Source: Bryobacterales bacterium
GTDB lineage: Bacteria > Acidobacteriota > Terriglobia > Bryobacterales > UBA6623
DNA: 56,695 nucleotides
Reading direction: 5' to 3'
NCBI GenBank assembly: GCA_028819215.1
Contig: JAPPMG010000008.1
Span: 1 to 56,695, forward strand
A program made the translations under genes and the position numbers. Below the pieces are notes generated by a model. The model ran no database searches and was not told where the DNA came from. It saw only the letters and a list, made by a program, of their open reading frames with translations. This document shows positions 33,668 to 42,525 of the stretch, one piece after another. The stretch's first letter is position 1, and each line of letters starts with the position of its first letter.

Positions 33668-36600
33668 ATGACCAATTCGTTTGCACGCTCGGCGGTTTTC
33701 GTCACCATTCTTCTCGCCAGTCTGGGCTCGCTGACCGCCCAAGTCGACACCGGGGTCTTGACAGGCTATGTCTATGACGACTCCGGAGCCGTGATCCCCG
33801 GCACGGCCGTGGTCGTGCGCAACACGGGAACCAACTATGAGGTAGGTCTCGAAACGAACGCGACTGGCCTGTACGTCAGTCCTCCACTGCCGCCCGGGAC
33901 GTATCGCCTGACTGTGCAGCAGGCAGGCTTCGCTACGGCCCTGAAGGAGGTGTCGCTTCATCTCTCGGAGAGACTTGCCGTCGACTTCACGCTCCAGGTC
34001 GGAACGGTTGCAGAGACCGTCACGGTCGAGGCTGTCGGAGAGACCCTGCAAACGGAAAACACCACCTTGAGCACGCTCCGGACCGAACGGGAAGTGAAGG
34101 AGCTCCCGGTCAACAGCCGCAATTTCGCCGAGTTGCTCCGGTTCAGCGCTGGGGTGGTGCCTGGTCAGTCCCAAGCTGGCGGATTGCCGCTCTCGCAAGC
34201 TCGAGGCAACACGACAAGTAGCACGAACGGAAACGACTTCGGAGACAACAACTTCTCGATTGACGGCATTCAGAACAACAGCAATCACCAGGGCCAGGGA
34301 ATCATGAACTTCATCGAAGTCGAGGCCATCGACCACTACCGGGTCGAAACGTCAGTTCCTGACGCCCGCTTCGGTCGCTCGGGTGCCACGATCAACGTTG
34401 GGTACAAGTCGGGTACCAACGAATTCCATGGAGTCCTCTTCCACTTCCTGCGTAACGACAAGCTCGATGCCCGAAACTACTTCGCCCGTGGCGACAAGGC
34501 TCCTCTCAGGCGCAACTTCTACGGTGGCACGTTCGGCGGGCCCGTGGGAGGCAAGTCGGCAAGCACATTCTTCTTCCTCTCGTATGAAGGACAGCGCAGC
34601 CGGCAAGGCATTACGCACTTGTCGACGGTGCCGACGCCGCGCATGAAGAGCGGCGACTTCGGCGAGCACCTGTCCAGCAGGAGGCCGGTCACGATCTTCG
34701 ATCCGCTCACGCATCGGGCCAACCCGGAAGGCGGAGCGGCGATTCGTGACCCCTTCCCCGGCAACGCGATACCAGCCAGCCGTTTCAGCCCGCAAGGGAA
34801 AGGGGTTATCGATCTCTACCCAGACCCCAACGCCGGAGGCCTGGCAGCCAACTTCTCCACCACGTCATCACAACCCACCAACGGCGATCAGGGGACTGCC
34901 AAAGTGGACCACGACTTCGACGATGGTTCCCGAATGTTCTTCCGCTTCACCAAGGCGCACTGGGAGTTCGTCGACTCCAGCCGGCAGACCCTCACGCCAG
35001 ACGCGACCCCGTTTATCGGAATCGCCGTGCCGTTTTGGCAAGCGGTCATCAGTCACACCAAGGTGCTCTCGCCTCGGACGATCAACCAGGCCAGGGTTGG
35101 CTACTCGCGGCAACCGCTCGTTAGCAGCAGCCTGAACGGCGGACGCAACGTTGCCGAGGAACTGGGGATACCCAACGTCAATGTCGATGAGTTCTCTACC
35201 GGCCTTTCGCAAATGGACGTGACCGGAATGGCCCGCTTGGGAGACTTCCAGTTCAGGCCAGCGGTGATCGTGTCAAACAACTTCCAGCTCAGCGACAACC
35301 TCGACACGAATCGAGGCAACCACTCGATCAAGCTCGGCTTCGAGGTCGTCCGGCGGCAAACGAATGTCTTCCAGGCGCAACGGCCGCGCGGCCGCTTCCA
35401 GTTCGCCCCGACGTTCACGACCAATCCGGCCCAGAGACGCAACACAGGCTTGGGCCCGGCCGAACTCTTGCTCGGTGCGCCACGTCGCATAGATCTGAAC
35501 GGCATCGTGGGAACCAGAGGCTTGCGACGGACGGACTGGGGAATGTACCTACAGAACGACTGGAAGGTCAGCTCCAGGTTCACAGTCAATCTCGGCCTGC
35601 GTTACGAGATTGCCGACGACTTCCCGCAATCGGAAGTCTACGGGCGCATGCTGCAGTTCGACGTATCCACTGGCAACCCGGTCGCTATCGAGGGGGGGAG
35701 TGGTGTCGCGACGGACATGAACAACTTCGCGCCTCGTATCGGCCTGGCCTTTCGAGCGACGGACTCAACTGTGATCCGAACTGCCTATGGGGTGTACTAC
35801 TCCCTCATCCCTATTGCGCTCGGAGGGACTCTGGCTTCGAACCCACCTTTCTTTGTAAACACGGCGGTTGTGAATAACCAGAATCGTTTCGAGTCAGCAC
35901 GCACCTTGGCAAACGGACCGCTGAGGACAAGCGACCCCAACGCCCCAAACCAAAGCAGAAGAGGGATCGCCGACGACTTCACAGTCCCCTATATCCAGCA
36001 ATGGAACTTCTCGATTCAGCAGCAACTTCCGGGGCGCCAGCAAATGACGGTTTCGTATGTTGGCTCAAAAGGGACGGGATTGAGGCAGGCGGTGGACTTC
36101 AACCAGCCTGTGCCGGGCGAGGGGCCCGTATCAAGTCGTCGACGCTGGCCGCAACACGCGAACGTCCAGATCCTCCAAAGCCGGGGGCACTATAGCTACC
36201 ATTCGTTGCAGGCCACGCTCGTCCGAAGATTCTCCGGAGGCCACTACCAAGTCGCGTACACCTACAGCCACTGCCTCGACGACCGGTCCATTGGCGGCAT
36301 TCCGATTTCCAACCTCGCGCTCGCCAAAGGCAACTGCGGATTCGATATCCGACAGAATCTGCGCGCCACATGGGGCTGGGAGTTGCCGTTCGGCCGGGGA
36401 AAGACCTTGGGGACGAATGTCCTTCCGGCCGTCAACCACCTGATCGGGGGCTGGCAAGTCAACGGTGGTGTGAGTCTGTACGGCGGAGTTCCGTTTTCTG
36501 TGGTTGCTGGTGGCAACACGCTGAACAATGGCGTCGGGGGCGTGCGACCGGATCAGCTGAGGGACGGCAACCTTCCGCCCAGCGAGCGCCAGGTGACGCG

Positions 36601-36916
36601 TTGGTTCGATACCGAGGCGTTTGCGAATCCAGGATTCCGACTCTATGGAACAGCCGGGCGAAACATCCTCGTCGGCCCGGGAACGAAGCAGATCGACCTG
36701 TCAATCTTCAAGAACTTTCAACTGACCGAGGGAGTGCGGCTGCAGTTCCGGACGGAGTTCTTCAACGCCTTCAACACGCCGCAGTTCAATAACCCTCGCG
36801 GAGCAGGTCTCCGGGTCGGGGCGGCTGCCATGGGAAGAATCACTCGAGCCGGCAGCGAACCGACCCTGCAGCGCACGCAACGTCAAGTACAGATGGCGCT
36901 GAAGCTGTTCTTCTGA
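33668..36916 (+). CDS. TonB-dependent receptor with carboxypeptidase-regulatory domain (second)
   Basis: 1082 residues, the same class as 2791-6093. The signal peptide is at 1-24 (VFVTILLASLGSLTAQ). The regulatory beta-sandwich is at about 27-105 (GVLTGYVYDDSGAVIPGTAV). The plug holds ELPVNSRNFAELLRFSAG and NNFSIDGIQNNSN. The barrel ends in LFF. The start is fixed by AAAGGAGGG. It is divergent from an MFS transporter gene, so an outer-membrane receptor and inner-membrane carrier could handle the same nutrient; that coupling is inference. The 3' end abuts fragments of other genes. Confidence 0.93.
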   Translation: MTNSFARSAVFVTILLASLGSLTAQVDTGVLTGYVYDDSGAVIPGTAVVVRNTGTNYEVGLETNATGLYVSPPLPPGTYRLTVQQAGFATALKEVSLHLSERLAVDFTLQVGTVAETVTVEAVGETLQTENTTLSTLRTEREVKELPVNSRNFAELLRFSAGVVPGQSQAGGLPLSQARGNTTSSTNGNDFGDNNFSIDGIQNNSNHQGQGIMNFIEVEAIDHYRVETSVPDARFGRSGATINVGYKSGTNEFHGVLFHFLRNDKLDARNYFARGDKAPLRRNFYGGTFGGPVGGKSASTFFFLSYEGQRSRQGITHLSTVPTPRMKSGDFGEHLSSRRPVTIFDPLTHRANPEGGAAIRDPFPGNAIPASRFSPQGKGVIDLYPDPNAGGLAANFSTTSSQPTNGDQGTAKVDHDFDDGSRMFFRFTKAHWEFVDSSRQTLTPDATPFIGIAVPFWQAVISHTKVLSPRTINQARVGYSRQPLVSSSLNGGRNVAEELGIPNVNVDEFSTGLSQMDVTGMARLGDFQFRPAVIVSNNFQLSDNLDTNRGNHSIKLGFEVVRRQTNVFQAQRPRGRFQFAPTFTTNPAQRRNTGLGPAELLLGAPRRIDLNGIVGTRGLRRTDWGMYLQNDWKVSSRFTVNLGLRYEIADDFPQSEVYGRMLQFDVSTGNPVAIEGGSGVATDMNNFAPRIGLAFRATDSTVIRTAYGVYYSLIPIALGGTLASNPPFFVNTAVVNNQNRFESARTLANGPLRTSDPNAPNQSRRGIADDFTVPYIQQWNFSIQQQLPGRQQMTVSYVGSKGTGLRQAVDFNQPVPGEGPVSSRRRWPQHANVQILQSRGHYSYHSLQATLVRRFSGGHYQVAYTYSHCLDDRSIGGIPISNLALAKGNCGFDIRQNLRATWGWELPFGRGKTLGTNVLPAVNHLIGGWQVNGGVSLYGGVPFSVVAGGNTLNNGVGGVRPDQLRDGNLPPSERQVTRWFDTEAFANPGFRLYGTAGRNILVGPGTKQIDLSIFKNFQLTEGVRLQFRTEFFNAFNTPQFNNPRGAGLRVGAAAMGRITRAGSEPTLQRTQRQVQMALKLFF

Positions 36917-36929
36917 GCAGCGGGCCGAA

Positions 36930-37139
36930 CCTGTGGAGCTTGGCGATCATGAGACCCGCACCCTGAAGCCGAGCACCCGTGAATCGTGCGCCATGGGAGA
37001 CCGTCGCGCGGAGTTCGGCGTTGTCCAGATTCGCGCCGTGCAGATTCGCATCGAGCAGCCTTGCCCAGTCTAGGTTTGCATTGTTATGGCGCCCCTCCCG
37101 CAAGATGGCCCGCGTGAGGTTGGCCCCCCGCGCCCCGGT
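36930..37139 (-). pseudogene. Pentapeptide-repeat protein remnant
   Basis: The minus strand reads tandem A-(N/D)-L-x-x pentapeptides: GANLTRAIL, NANLDWARLLDANLHGANLD, NAELRATVSH and GARFTGARLQGAGL. Proteins of this type form a right-handed beta-helix. There is no start and the frame is bounded by a TAG that also ends the MFS fragment to its right. It is probably a leftover gene piece caught at a rearrangement junction. Confidence 0.7.
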
Positions 37140-37295
37140 CTAGGCTAAATCCCCGTTTCCTAGCCCGCCCAGCCCCGTCGGCCGGTAGTACCGCGGCAGG
37201 TGGTAGGGCAGACTGGAGATCATCTCGCCGCCGAAGACAAGCGCAAACATGGCGAGGAAGCGCGAGTGGAGTCCGGAGGGAGGCGGTGTCGGCAT
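37140..37295 (-). pseudogene. 5' fragment of an MFS transporter gene
   Basis: 51 codons starting at the duplicated ATG: MPTPPPSGLHSRFLAMFALV, then FGGEMISSLPYHLPRYYRPT. This is nearly the same as the first 40 residues of the intact MFS protein (MPTPPTSGFSSRFLAMFALV). After T40 the sequence leaves the MFS reading and runs via GLGGLGNGDLA into a TAG, followed in the same frame by pentapeptide-repeat sequence. Together with the 3' fragment at 27552-27765 it accounts for both ends of a second MFS gene. Confidence 0.88.
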
Positions 37296-37452
37296 TAGAA
37301 CGGGTGGATTTCTGTGGACAGTACTGCTTGGTCACGACACACCAGCAGCGAGACTAGAAGCACTCAGATCCGTTGCAGCCCCACGCTTTACCGTTGTCCA
37401 CTAGCCAGTGTGTTCTTCCGGGTGTAGGGTGACGGGTCGGACCGAACTGTCA
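37175..37452. repeat. Copy of the MFS gene start and its leader
   Basis: Counterpart of 33034-33312, same orientation. The similarity continues about 155 bases beyond the start codon into upstream DNA (for example TTGGTCACGACAC and GGGTCGGACCGAAC are shared or nearly shared). Confidence 0.82.
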
Positions 37453-37590
37453 GTCCCGCTAGGCGGTACTGGAATGGATCAAGCGTGGCAAGCCGGATCC
37501 CTGCAGCAGTCACGCCAGCCCTGGCTGGATCGCATCCAGTGATTCGGCCTCTCCGGGCCAAGAACCTATAGAATCGCTGTTTCGACCGCG

Positions 37591-37617
37591 GTATCATAAC
37601 ATGACTTGTTACGATAC
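37591..37617 (+). promoter_or_regulatory. Palindromic operator upstream of higBA
   Basis: GTATCATAACA and TGTTACGATAC form 11-bp arms with one mismatch around the spacer TGACT. It ends five bases before the TTG start of higB. This is the expected place and form of a HigA autorepression site. Confidence 0.7.
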
Positions 37618-37622
37618 TGGAG

Positions 37623-37907
37623 TTGGCGATACAGAGCTTCGCTGGGAGGGCAATCGAGCGGCTGCACAGCCGCAATGACGCCAGAGGCGTTGATCCGGCG
37701 CATGTCCGGCGGCTGCAGGCGATCCTGTCAGCGCTGGACGGCCCACAGCCGCTGCGCTCTCTGTCTCGACCGACCTATCGGCTGCATCGCCTCCACGGGC
37801 CCCGCGCCGACGAATGGAGCGTCCGCGTCTTACACGGTTGGCGCGTCACGTTCCGCATGGACGGCCCGGATGTCCGCGCCGTCCGGTACGAGAACTATCA
37901 TCACTAG
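37623..37907 (+). CDS. higB: HigB-type toxin (RelE/ParE superfamily)
   Basis: 94 residues. MAIQSFAGRAIERLHSRNDA, a central helix pair (VRRLQAILSALDG), LHRLHGPRADEWSVRVLHGW, then RVTFRMDGPDVRAVRYENYH match HigB/GraT toxins of usual length. The family cuts ribosome-bound mRNA. It starts at TTG, chosen because MAIQSF aligns with the usual M-I-x-S-F opening. The toxin precedes the antitoxin, as in higBA. One of only two toxin-antitoxin loci in the window whose toxin looks complete. Confidence 0.88.
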   Translation: MAIQSFAGRAIERLHSRNDARGVDPAHVRRLQAILSALDGPQPLRSLSRPTYRLHRLHGPRADEWSVRVLHGWRVTFRMDGPDVRAVRYENYHH

Positions 37908-37916
37908 GAGGGGCAC

Positions 37917-38225
37917 ATGACAGAGATACCGGCGAGACAGGACGCGGCCATGCGCCGCGACCCGCCGCATCCCGGATGGGCTATCGCGGATGGCTGCATC
38001 GGCCCGGAAGCGGCTCGGCACGGCGGCGAGCGGACGATAGCTGCTGCCGCAGCTCGGCTGGGAGTCACCCCCGTTCAGCTATCGAGGGTGATCCACGGAC
38101 ACTGCGCGATCAGTCCGGCAATGGCCGTGCGCCTGGAGATGGCCGGATGGGGCAGTGCCGAAGGGTGGCTGTGGGAGCAGGCGCGATGGGATATCGCCCG
38201 CGAGCGCAAGCGGATGGCTGCCTGA
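37917..38225 (+). CDS. higA: HigA-type antitoxin (HTH)
   Basis: 102 residues. Typical HigA features: PPHPGWAIADGCIGPEA (the P-x-H-P-G start), an XRE-type HTH (TIAAAAARLGVTPVQLSRVI), then AISPAMAVRLEMAGW and WLWEQARWDIARER. It starts nine bases after the higB stop behind AGGAGGGG. It should bind HigB and the palindrome at 37591-37617. Confidence 0.9.
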   Translation: MTEIPARQDAAMRRDPPHPGWAIADGCIGPEAARHGGERTIAAAAARLGVTPVQLSRVIHGHCAISPAMAVRLEMAGWGSAEGWLWEQARWDIARERKRMAA

Positions 38226-38262
38226 TGCGCCCGAGCGGAGTGGATCGCGGCGCGGTGTTGTC

Positions 38263-38346
38263 TCACGTCAGTGGGGCGCTCGAAGCATCGGTTTCGCCAC
38301 GACGCTCGGCGGCAACGAGCGCACCAGTATCGACTAGAGCTCTTGC
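38263..38346 (-). pseudogene. VapC toxin remnant beside a Phd-type antitoxin
   Basis: Overlapping the end of the Phd gene, another minus-strand frame reads ALVDTGALVAAERRGET, the very start of a PIN-domain VapC (LDTGALIAAER pattern with the first catalytic Asp). It then drifts and stops at 38263, so about 100 residues are missing. No start codon remains in front of it. Confidence 0.72.
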
Positions 38347-38603
38347 CGCCTTGTCGGCGGCCTGTCGGATGCGTTGATCGCATCTGGGTCGTCGGCGAAC
38401 GCCGGGTCGCTTTCGGCACCGTCAAACCAAATGCTGAGCGCTTCCCCAAGAGTGGCGCCGTCAGTCTCGTCTTTGGTCGGCACGACCCGTGCCACTGGTT
38501 TTCCGTGCCGCCGGACGACGAACGAGTCGCGGCGATAGCGCACTCTAGACAGAACATCTCCGAGGTTGCGGGCTAGGTCCGTAGCTCGAATCGTATGTTC
38601 CAT
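38334..38603 (-). CDS. Phd/YefM-family antitoxin
   Basis: 89 residues. MEHTIRATDLARNLGDVLSR is a classic Phd N-terminal DNA-binding start, followed by VRYRRDSFVVRRHGKPVARV. The C-terminal tail is acidic (WFDGAESDPAFADDPD), the usual toxin-binding region. The start is ATG 38603; the longer open frame to 39443 is a fortuitous read-through. Its toxin, a VapC, survives only as a remnant immediately downstream. Confidence 0.88.
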   Translation of the reverse strand: MEHTIRATDLARNLGDVLSRVRYRRDSFVVRRHGKPVARVVPTKDETDGATLGEALSIWFDGAESDPAFADDPDAINASDRPPTRRQEL

Positions 38604-38782
38604 GCTGCTGTACCTTGCAGAATTACCTGCGTCGCCTGTGCCGGCTCTTGTACGAACACGATCCAAGAGACAGGCGGTGCGGTACAGGCATTCTACGGCA
38701 CCGCGCCCCGAGCGAGGTTGAAGACTGTCCCCTTCTGGCCAAACCACCTCCGGCCGGACGGTCGGGCATTGCGCCGCCAAGG

Positions 38783-39766
38783 CTAGTCGACGAAGTAGCC
38801 TGCTCCGACAAGGATCGGAATGCCGTAGGCTGTGACCCGCTGGACAATCGAGACCTTGCGCCCCATGCTGCCAGTCGCCGGGTTGATCGTGTCGTAGTAC
38901 AGAAAGATCTCGCCGAACGCATCTCCGATGGCAGCCACGTCGCGCCCCACGAACGGATCCTCGGCCAAGCCGCCTCGGGTCCATTCCGCGAGCCTCACTC
39001 CGTTCACGGCCAGCCCGCGGCCGGTGAATACGTGGTTGCCTGCCAGATCCACTCCGAACACGTAGGCCGAGCCGGACTTCCAGCGCTCGTCGGATCGAAA
39101 CATCTGTGTCGCGAAATACCCATTCGCCTCGACCTGCAGTGCGGCGCAGCGCACGAATTCCCGCAGCTTGGCGTTGGATGGATCGGCAGAGAGCCCGGCG
39201 GCATTGACTTCCTCCCTCTCGCAAGCGCCGGGGAAGTCGCGCCGATACACGCCCGAGCCGATGTAGGCCGGCGTTCCGTTCCAATCGACCGGCAGGATGT
39301 ACGACGCCTTCGGGGCGGGGGTGCCGGTAGCGGGATTCGTGAACGTGTAGTAGAACCAGCCCCCGCCGTATTCCTCGATCACGCGCACTGCCGCGGCCTG
39401 GCGATCGGCCCCGAAGCTGTCCGTCCGGTCGAAGCTCGTCCACTCCTCCCTGGCTGGGACGGGAGGGAACAGCAGTGACCTGGCCTTGCTTCCGTCAGGA
39501 ATCAGTTCCACGCCAAAGATGTAGGTCGGCCCGCTCTTCCAGCGCGGATCGTTGTGGAAAAGCTCGTAGGCCGCATCAACGCCCACCTCTTGGATCAATT
39601 CGTGCGCGCAGTGCACAAACGCCTCGACGTCTGCTTCTGTCCTCACTGCGCTAGCTGCGATGCTGCGCTCCGCACACGCAGCTTCGGATTGCGCGGGAGT
39701 AAATAGAAGGGCGGTACAGAGAATAGCGACCTTAATCACGAAGGAAACACTACGGACAGTTCTCAT
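38783..39766 (-). CDS. Secreted tandem-Cache protein
   Basis: 327 residues. The signal peptide is MRTVRSVSFVIKVAILCTAL, with cleavage near QSEA. Two similar Cache-type ligand-binding repeats follow. Each has FVxCAxxxxxxxGxxxAxxxFxxDxRWKSGxxYxFGV (residues about 45-90 and 195-240) and ends with an YTFTNPATG / YDTINPATG motif. No membrane segment or signalling domain is attached, so it is probably a free periplasmic ligand binder. It is divergent from a response-regulator/phosphatase gene, which makes a signalling link plausible. The start was chosen from the signal peptide. Confidence 0.85.
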   Translation of the reverse strand: MRTVRSVSFVIKVAILCTALLFTPAQSEAACAERSIAASAVRTEADVEAFVHCAHELIQEVGVDAAYELFHNDPRWKSGPTYIFGVELIPDGSKARSLLFPPVPAREEWTSFDRTDSFGADRQAAAVRVIEEYGGGWFYYTFTNPATGTPAPKASYILPVDWNGTPAYIGSGVYRRDFPGACEREEVNAAGLSADPSNAKLREFVRCAALQVEANGYFATQMFRSDERWKSGSAYVFGVDLAGNHVFTGRGLAVNGVRLAEWTRGGLAEDPFVGRDVAAIGDAFGEIFLYYDTINPATGSMGRKVSIVQRVTAYGIPILVGAGYFVD

Positions 39767-40057
39767 TTCTCGAACATACCAGAACGTAAGCGGCTCTGAA
39801 ATCCGGGACGGTAGGGCCACGTCCATCGAGAGTTTATCTGCTCGCGGAAGAGATTCCGCAGTTACTTGATGGACGTCCGGCGGCGCCACGTCTAGCCCGA
39901 CCGCCATGGCGAGAGCGGCTCCGGGTCGTGCCAGAGATTGGGCGGACGGCAGTGTAAAATGATTACGGTATGGGCACGGACAAGGGCGGCCCGCAGCTGA
40001 GAGGCTGCGAGCTCTTGCCATTGGCCTGGCGTGGACAGCTCTGAGCGGGAGGATCTT

Positions 40058-41239
40058 GTGCAAAGTTCAGCGGACCTAACACCGAGCGGGCCGCACCGCA
40101 TCCTGGTGGTCGACGACGAGCCCGATCTGGAGCAACTAGTTCGTCAGCGGATGCGGCGCGAAATCCGCTCCGGGCAGTTCGTGATGGAGTTTGCCCACAA
40201 CGGCTTGGAAGCTCTCGCCAAGCTGGACCAAAAGGATCGTTTCGACATCGTCCTGTCGGACATCAACATGCCCCAGATGGACGGACTGGAGTTGCTGCAA
40301 CGGATTCCGAGCGTCGATCCGGACGTGCGCGCCGTGGTCGTCTCCGCCTACGGGGACATGAAGAACATCCGCACGGCGATGAATCGGGGGGCGTTCGATT
40401 TCGTCACCAAGCCGATCGATTTCGGCGACCTGCGGGTGACGATCGACCGCACCTTGGAAAACTCGGTGGTCTGGAAACAGGCGATGGAGTCGCGCGATCA
40501 GTTGGCGGTATTGGAGAGCGAACTCGACGTGGCCCGCCGCATGCAGGCCTCGATCCTGCCGACCGAGTTTCCGAGGGAGGACCGCTTCGAGATCCACGCC
40601 AACATGGAGCCAGCCCAAGCGGTCGGCGGGGATTTCTATGATGTGCAAGAGCTGCCCGACGGGTGCTTGGGCATGGCCATCGCCGACGTGTCGGGCAAGG
40701 GTGTGCCGGCGGCGTTGTTCATGATGTCTAGCCGGACGCTGCTCAAGGGCGCGGCGATTGGATCGAGCGATCCAGCGACCGTCCTGAACACAGTCAACGG
40801 CGTGCTCAGCGATGACAATGCGGAGATGATGTTTGTGACCGTGTTGTACGCGGTGTACGACCCCAAGACGCGCACTTACACCTACGCCAGCGGAGGCCAT
40901 GATAGCCCGTTGGTGGTGCATGCGGACGGCTCTGCGACACTGCTGCCGCACACCGGGGGAGTCGCGCTGGGCGTGATGCCGGGGATGGAGTACCAGACGC
41001 ACTCGGTGACGCTGGAGAAAGGCGACACGGTGCTGCTGTACACGGATGGAGTGACCGAAGCGCAGAATGTCGACGGGGAGCAGTTCGGCTTGGAGCGGTT
41101 ACGCGAGATCTTCCGCGATCAGGCGCCGGAAGGGGCGGAGACGGCTACCGGCGGGGTATTCCGAGCGGTGCGGGAGTTTGCGGGAGGGGCAGCGCAGTTC
41201 GACGACATCACATGCCTATCGCTAAGCCAGTGGAGCTAG
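40058..41239 (+). CDS. Response regulator fused to PP2C-type phosphatase (RsbU-like)
   Basis: 393 residues. The receiver domain covers about 13-135 (HRILVVDDEPDLEQLV, VLSDINMPQMDGLELL with phospho-acceptor D68, FDFVTKPIDFGDL). A short helical linker follows (ESELDVARRMQASILP). A SpoIIE/PP2C domain covers about 185-390 (PAQAVGGDFYDV, MAIADVSGKGVPAALFM, DTVLLYTDGVTEAQ, FDDITCL). It should dephosphorylate a STAS anti-anti-sigma factor when its receiver is phosphorylated. The start is set at GTG 40058 because GGGAGGA precedes it; an in-frame GTG at 40031 lacks this. Seven bases ahead of the RsbW-like gene. Confidence 0.93.
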   Translation: MQSSADLTPSGPHRILVVDDEPDLEQLVRQRMRREIRSGQFVMEFAHNGLEALAKLDQKDRFDIVLSDINMPQMDGLELLQRIPSVDPDVRAVVVSAYGDMKNIRTAMNRGAFDFVTKPIDFGDLRVTIDRTLENSVVWKQAMESRDQLAVLESELDVARRMQASILPTEFPREDRFEIHANMEPAQAVGGDFYDVQELPDGCLGMAIADVSGKGVPAALFMMSSRTLLKGAAIGSSDPATVLNTVNGVLSDDNAEMMFVTVLYAVYDPKTRTYTYASGGHDSPLVVHADGSATLLPHTGGVALGVMPGMEYQTHSVTLEKGDTVLLYTDGVTEAQNVDGEQFGLERLREIFRDQAPEGAETATGGVFRAVREFAGGAAQFDDITCLSLSQWS

Positions 41240-41245
41240 GCAGCG

Positions 41246-41659
41246 ATGTCGAAGCAGCTCAGCCTCAACCTGGAGTCCAGCCTCGATGCGCTGGGCCAGA
41301 TCGAGCAGGCGGTCACAGAGTTCGGGACCGAGCATGAATGGCCCGAGGACCTGTTATTTCATGTGCAGCTAACGCTGGACGAGCTGGCGACCAACGTGAT
41401 CAATCACGGGTACGGAGCAGGCGGGCACAGCTTTCAGATCACGGTCAAGTCCAAGCCAGAGGCGGTGCAGATCGAACTCGTCGATGAAGCGCACCCGTTC
41501 GACCCGCTGCATGATGCCCCGCAACCGGCTATCGACGCTAGCGTGCAGGAGCGGGAAGTAGGCGGACTGGGCGTGCATATCGTGAAGGAGCTAATGGACG
41601 AAATCGAGTACAGGCGTGAGGATGGCAAGAACTGCCTGAAGCTCGTGAAGAAGCGCTGA
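41246..41659 (+). CDS. RsbW-type anti-sigma kinase
   Basis: 137 residues, a single HATPase_c_2 domain. N-box: LTLDELATNVINHGYG. G1 region: IELVDEAHPFDPL. G2 region: REVGGLGVHIVKELMDEIEY. Such proteins bind and inhibit a sigma factor or other target and inactivate a STAS protein by Ser phosphorylation. It directly follows the RsbU-like gene (6 bp), so both are co-transcribed. The third member (STAS) lies at 41894 on the other strand. Confidence 0.92.
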   Translation: MSKQLSLNLESSLDALGQIEQAVTEFGTEHEWPEDLLFHVQLTLDELATNVINHGYGAGGHSFQITVKSKPEAVQIELVDEAHPFDPLHDAPQPAIDASVQEREVGGLGVHIVKELMDEIEYRREDGKNCLKLVKKR

Positions 41660-41893
41660 CCGTCCCGACAGATCGCTGCTTGTCAGCATCGAGCAGCTCG
41701 AGCTTGTTTTCGGTACAGCCAGACATCGGTCGGCGCTATTGAACTTCCGCCACGAGCCCGATTGGAACGACTGAGCCGCCTCCGTGCTCCGGAGCGGCGG
41801 AGTCACACTGGTTGCTCAGAATCTGACCTCCATCGCGCCACCTGCCAGACCCTCAACTCAGGCATCGACGAATTGATCGGGGCCGGAGTCACT

Positions 41894-42229
41894 TCAGTCG
41901 CTGAACGATGCGACAGCCTCCTTCCTGGTCTTATGGATCGAAACGACTTCGTCAACACCGATCGCGAATAACTTACGGACATGCGGTTCAATCTCACACA
42001 AGCCGAACCCTACGGCCCTTTGGCCGAGATCCTTAGCGGTTAGGAGAATCGCACGCAGCCCGGCGCTGCCGATGTAGTTCAGCGGTGTAAAGTCCACCAC
42101 CAACGCACGGTCACCCTCCTGGAGAATCTCGCACAGCGCACGCTGGAATGCTCCGGCGTTGTCGCTGTCTACTCGGGCGCAGCTGGTAACGATCACTACG
42201 CCCTGCGTTCGCTCGAAATTCAACTTCAT
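41894..42229 (-). CDS. STAS-domain anti-anti-sigma factor (RsbV-like)
   Basis: 111 residues. MKLNFERTQGVVIVTSCARV, LVVDFTPLNYIGSAGLRAIL and AVGFGLCEIEPHVRKLF form a STAS fold. The serine in IGSAGL is the residue that RsbW-type kinases phosphorylate. It should release the kinase's target when unphosphorylated. It is convergent with the kinase gene. ATG 42229 gives the normal length; an in-frame ATG at 42259 would add ten residues, and an AAGGAG sits between the two. Confidence 0.88.
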   Translation of the reverse strand: MKLNFERTQGVVIVTSCARVDSDNAGAFQRALCEILQEGDRALVVDFTPLNYIGSAGLRAILLTAKDLGQRAVGFGLCEIEPHVRKLFAIGVDEVVSIHKTRKEAVASFSD

Positions 42230-42525
42230 GCTAAGCGTCCCAATAGTCTCCTTCCTCATGCACTAGACAAACCCATACTGACTTTCTCATCAACGCTACG
42301 CTGCAAGCATAGCACTCAAGCAGACGCTTCCGTGGCTGTGTTTGGACCGCGTGCGGACCGGCCGCCGGGCCGCCCCCGCTGCCGGGCCGGGAGCAGTGGG
42401 ATATCTAGGCTGCGTCCGGGCTTTAGGTCCGCACGGTCGGAGCGTGGATCAATTGGCCCTGCAGCGCGTGCGGGGCAGCTACCACCGTAGACCGCAAACA
42501 ATTGGCGCGTGGCCTCATCGCACAC

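Noticed and set aside
38334..39443. 369-codon minus-strand frame ending in the Phd antitoxin
   Set aside because: Only the last 89 codons carry homology; the upstream part is antisense or out of frame with the Cache protein gene.
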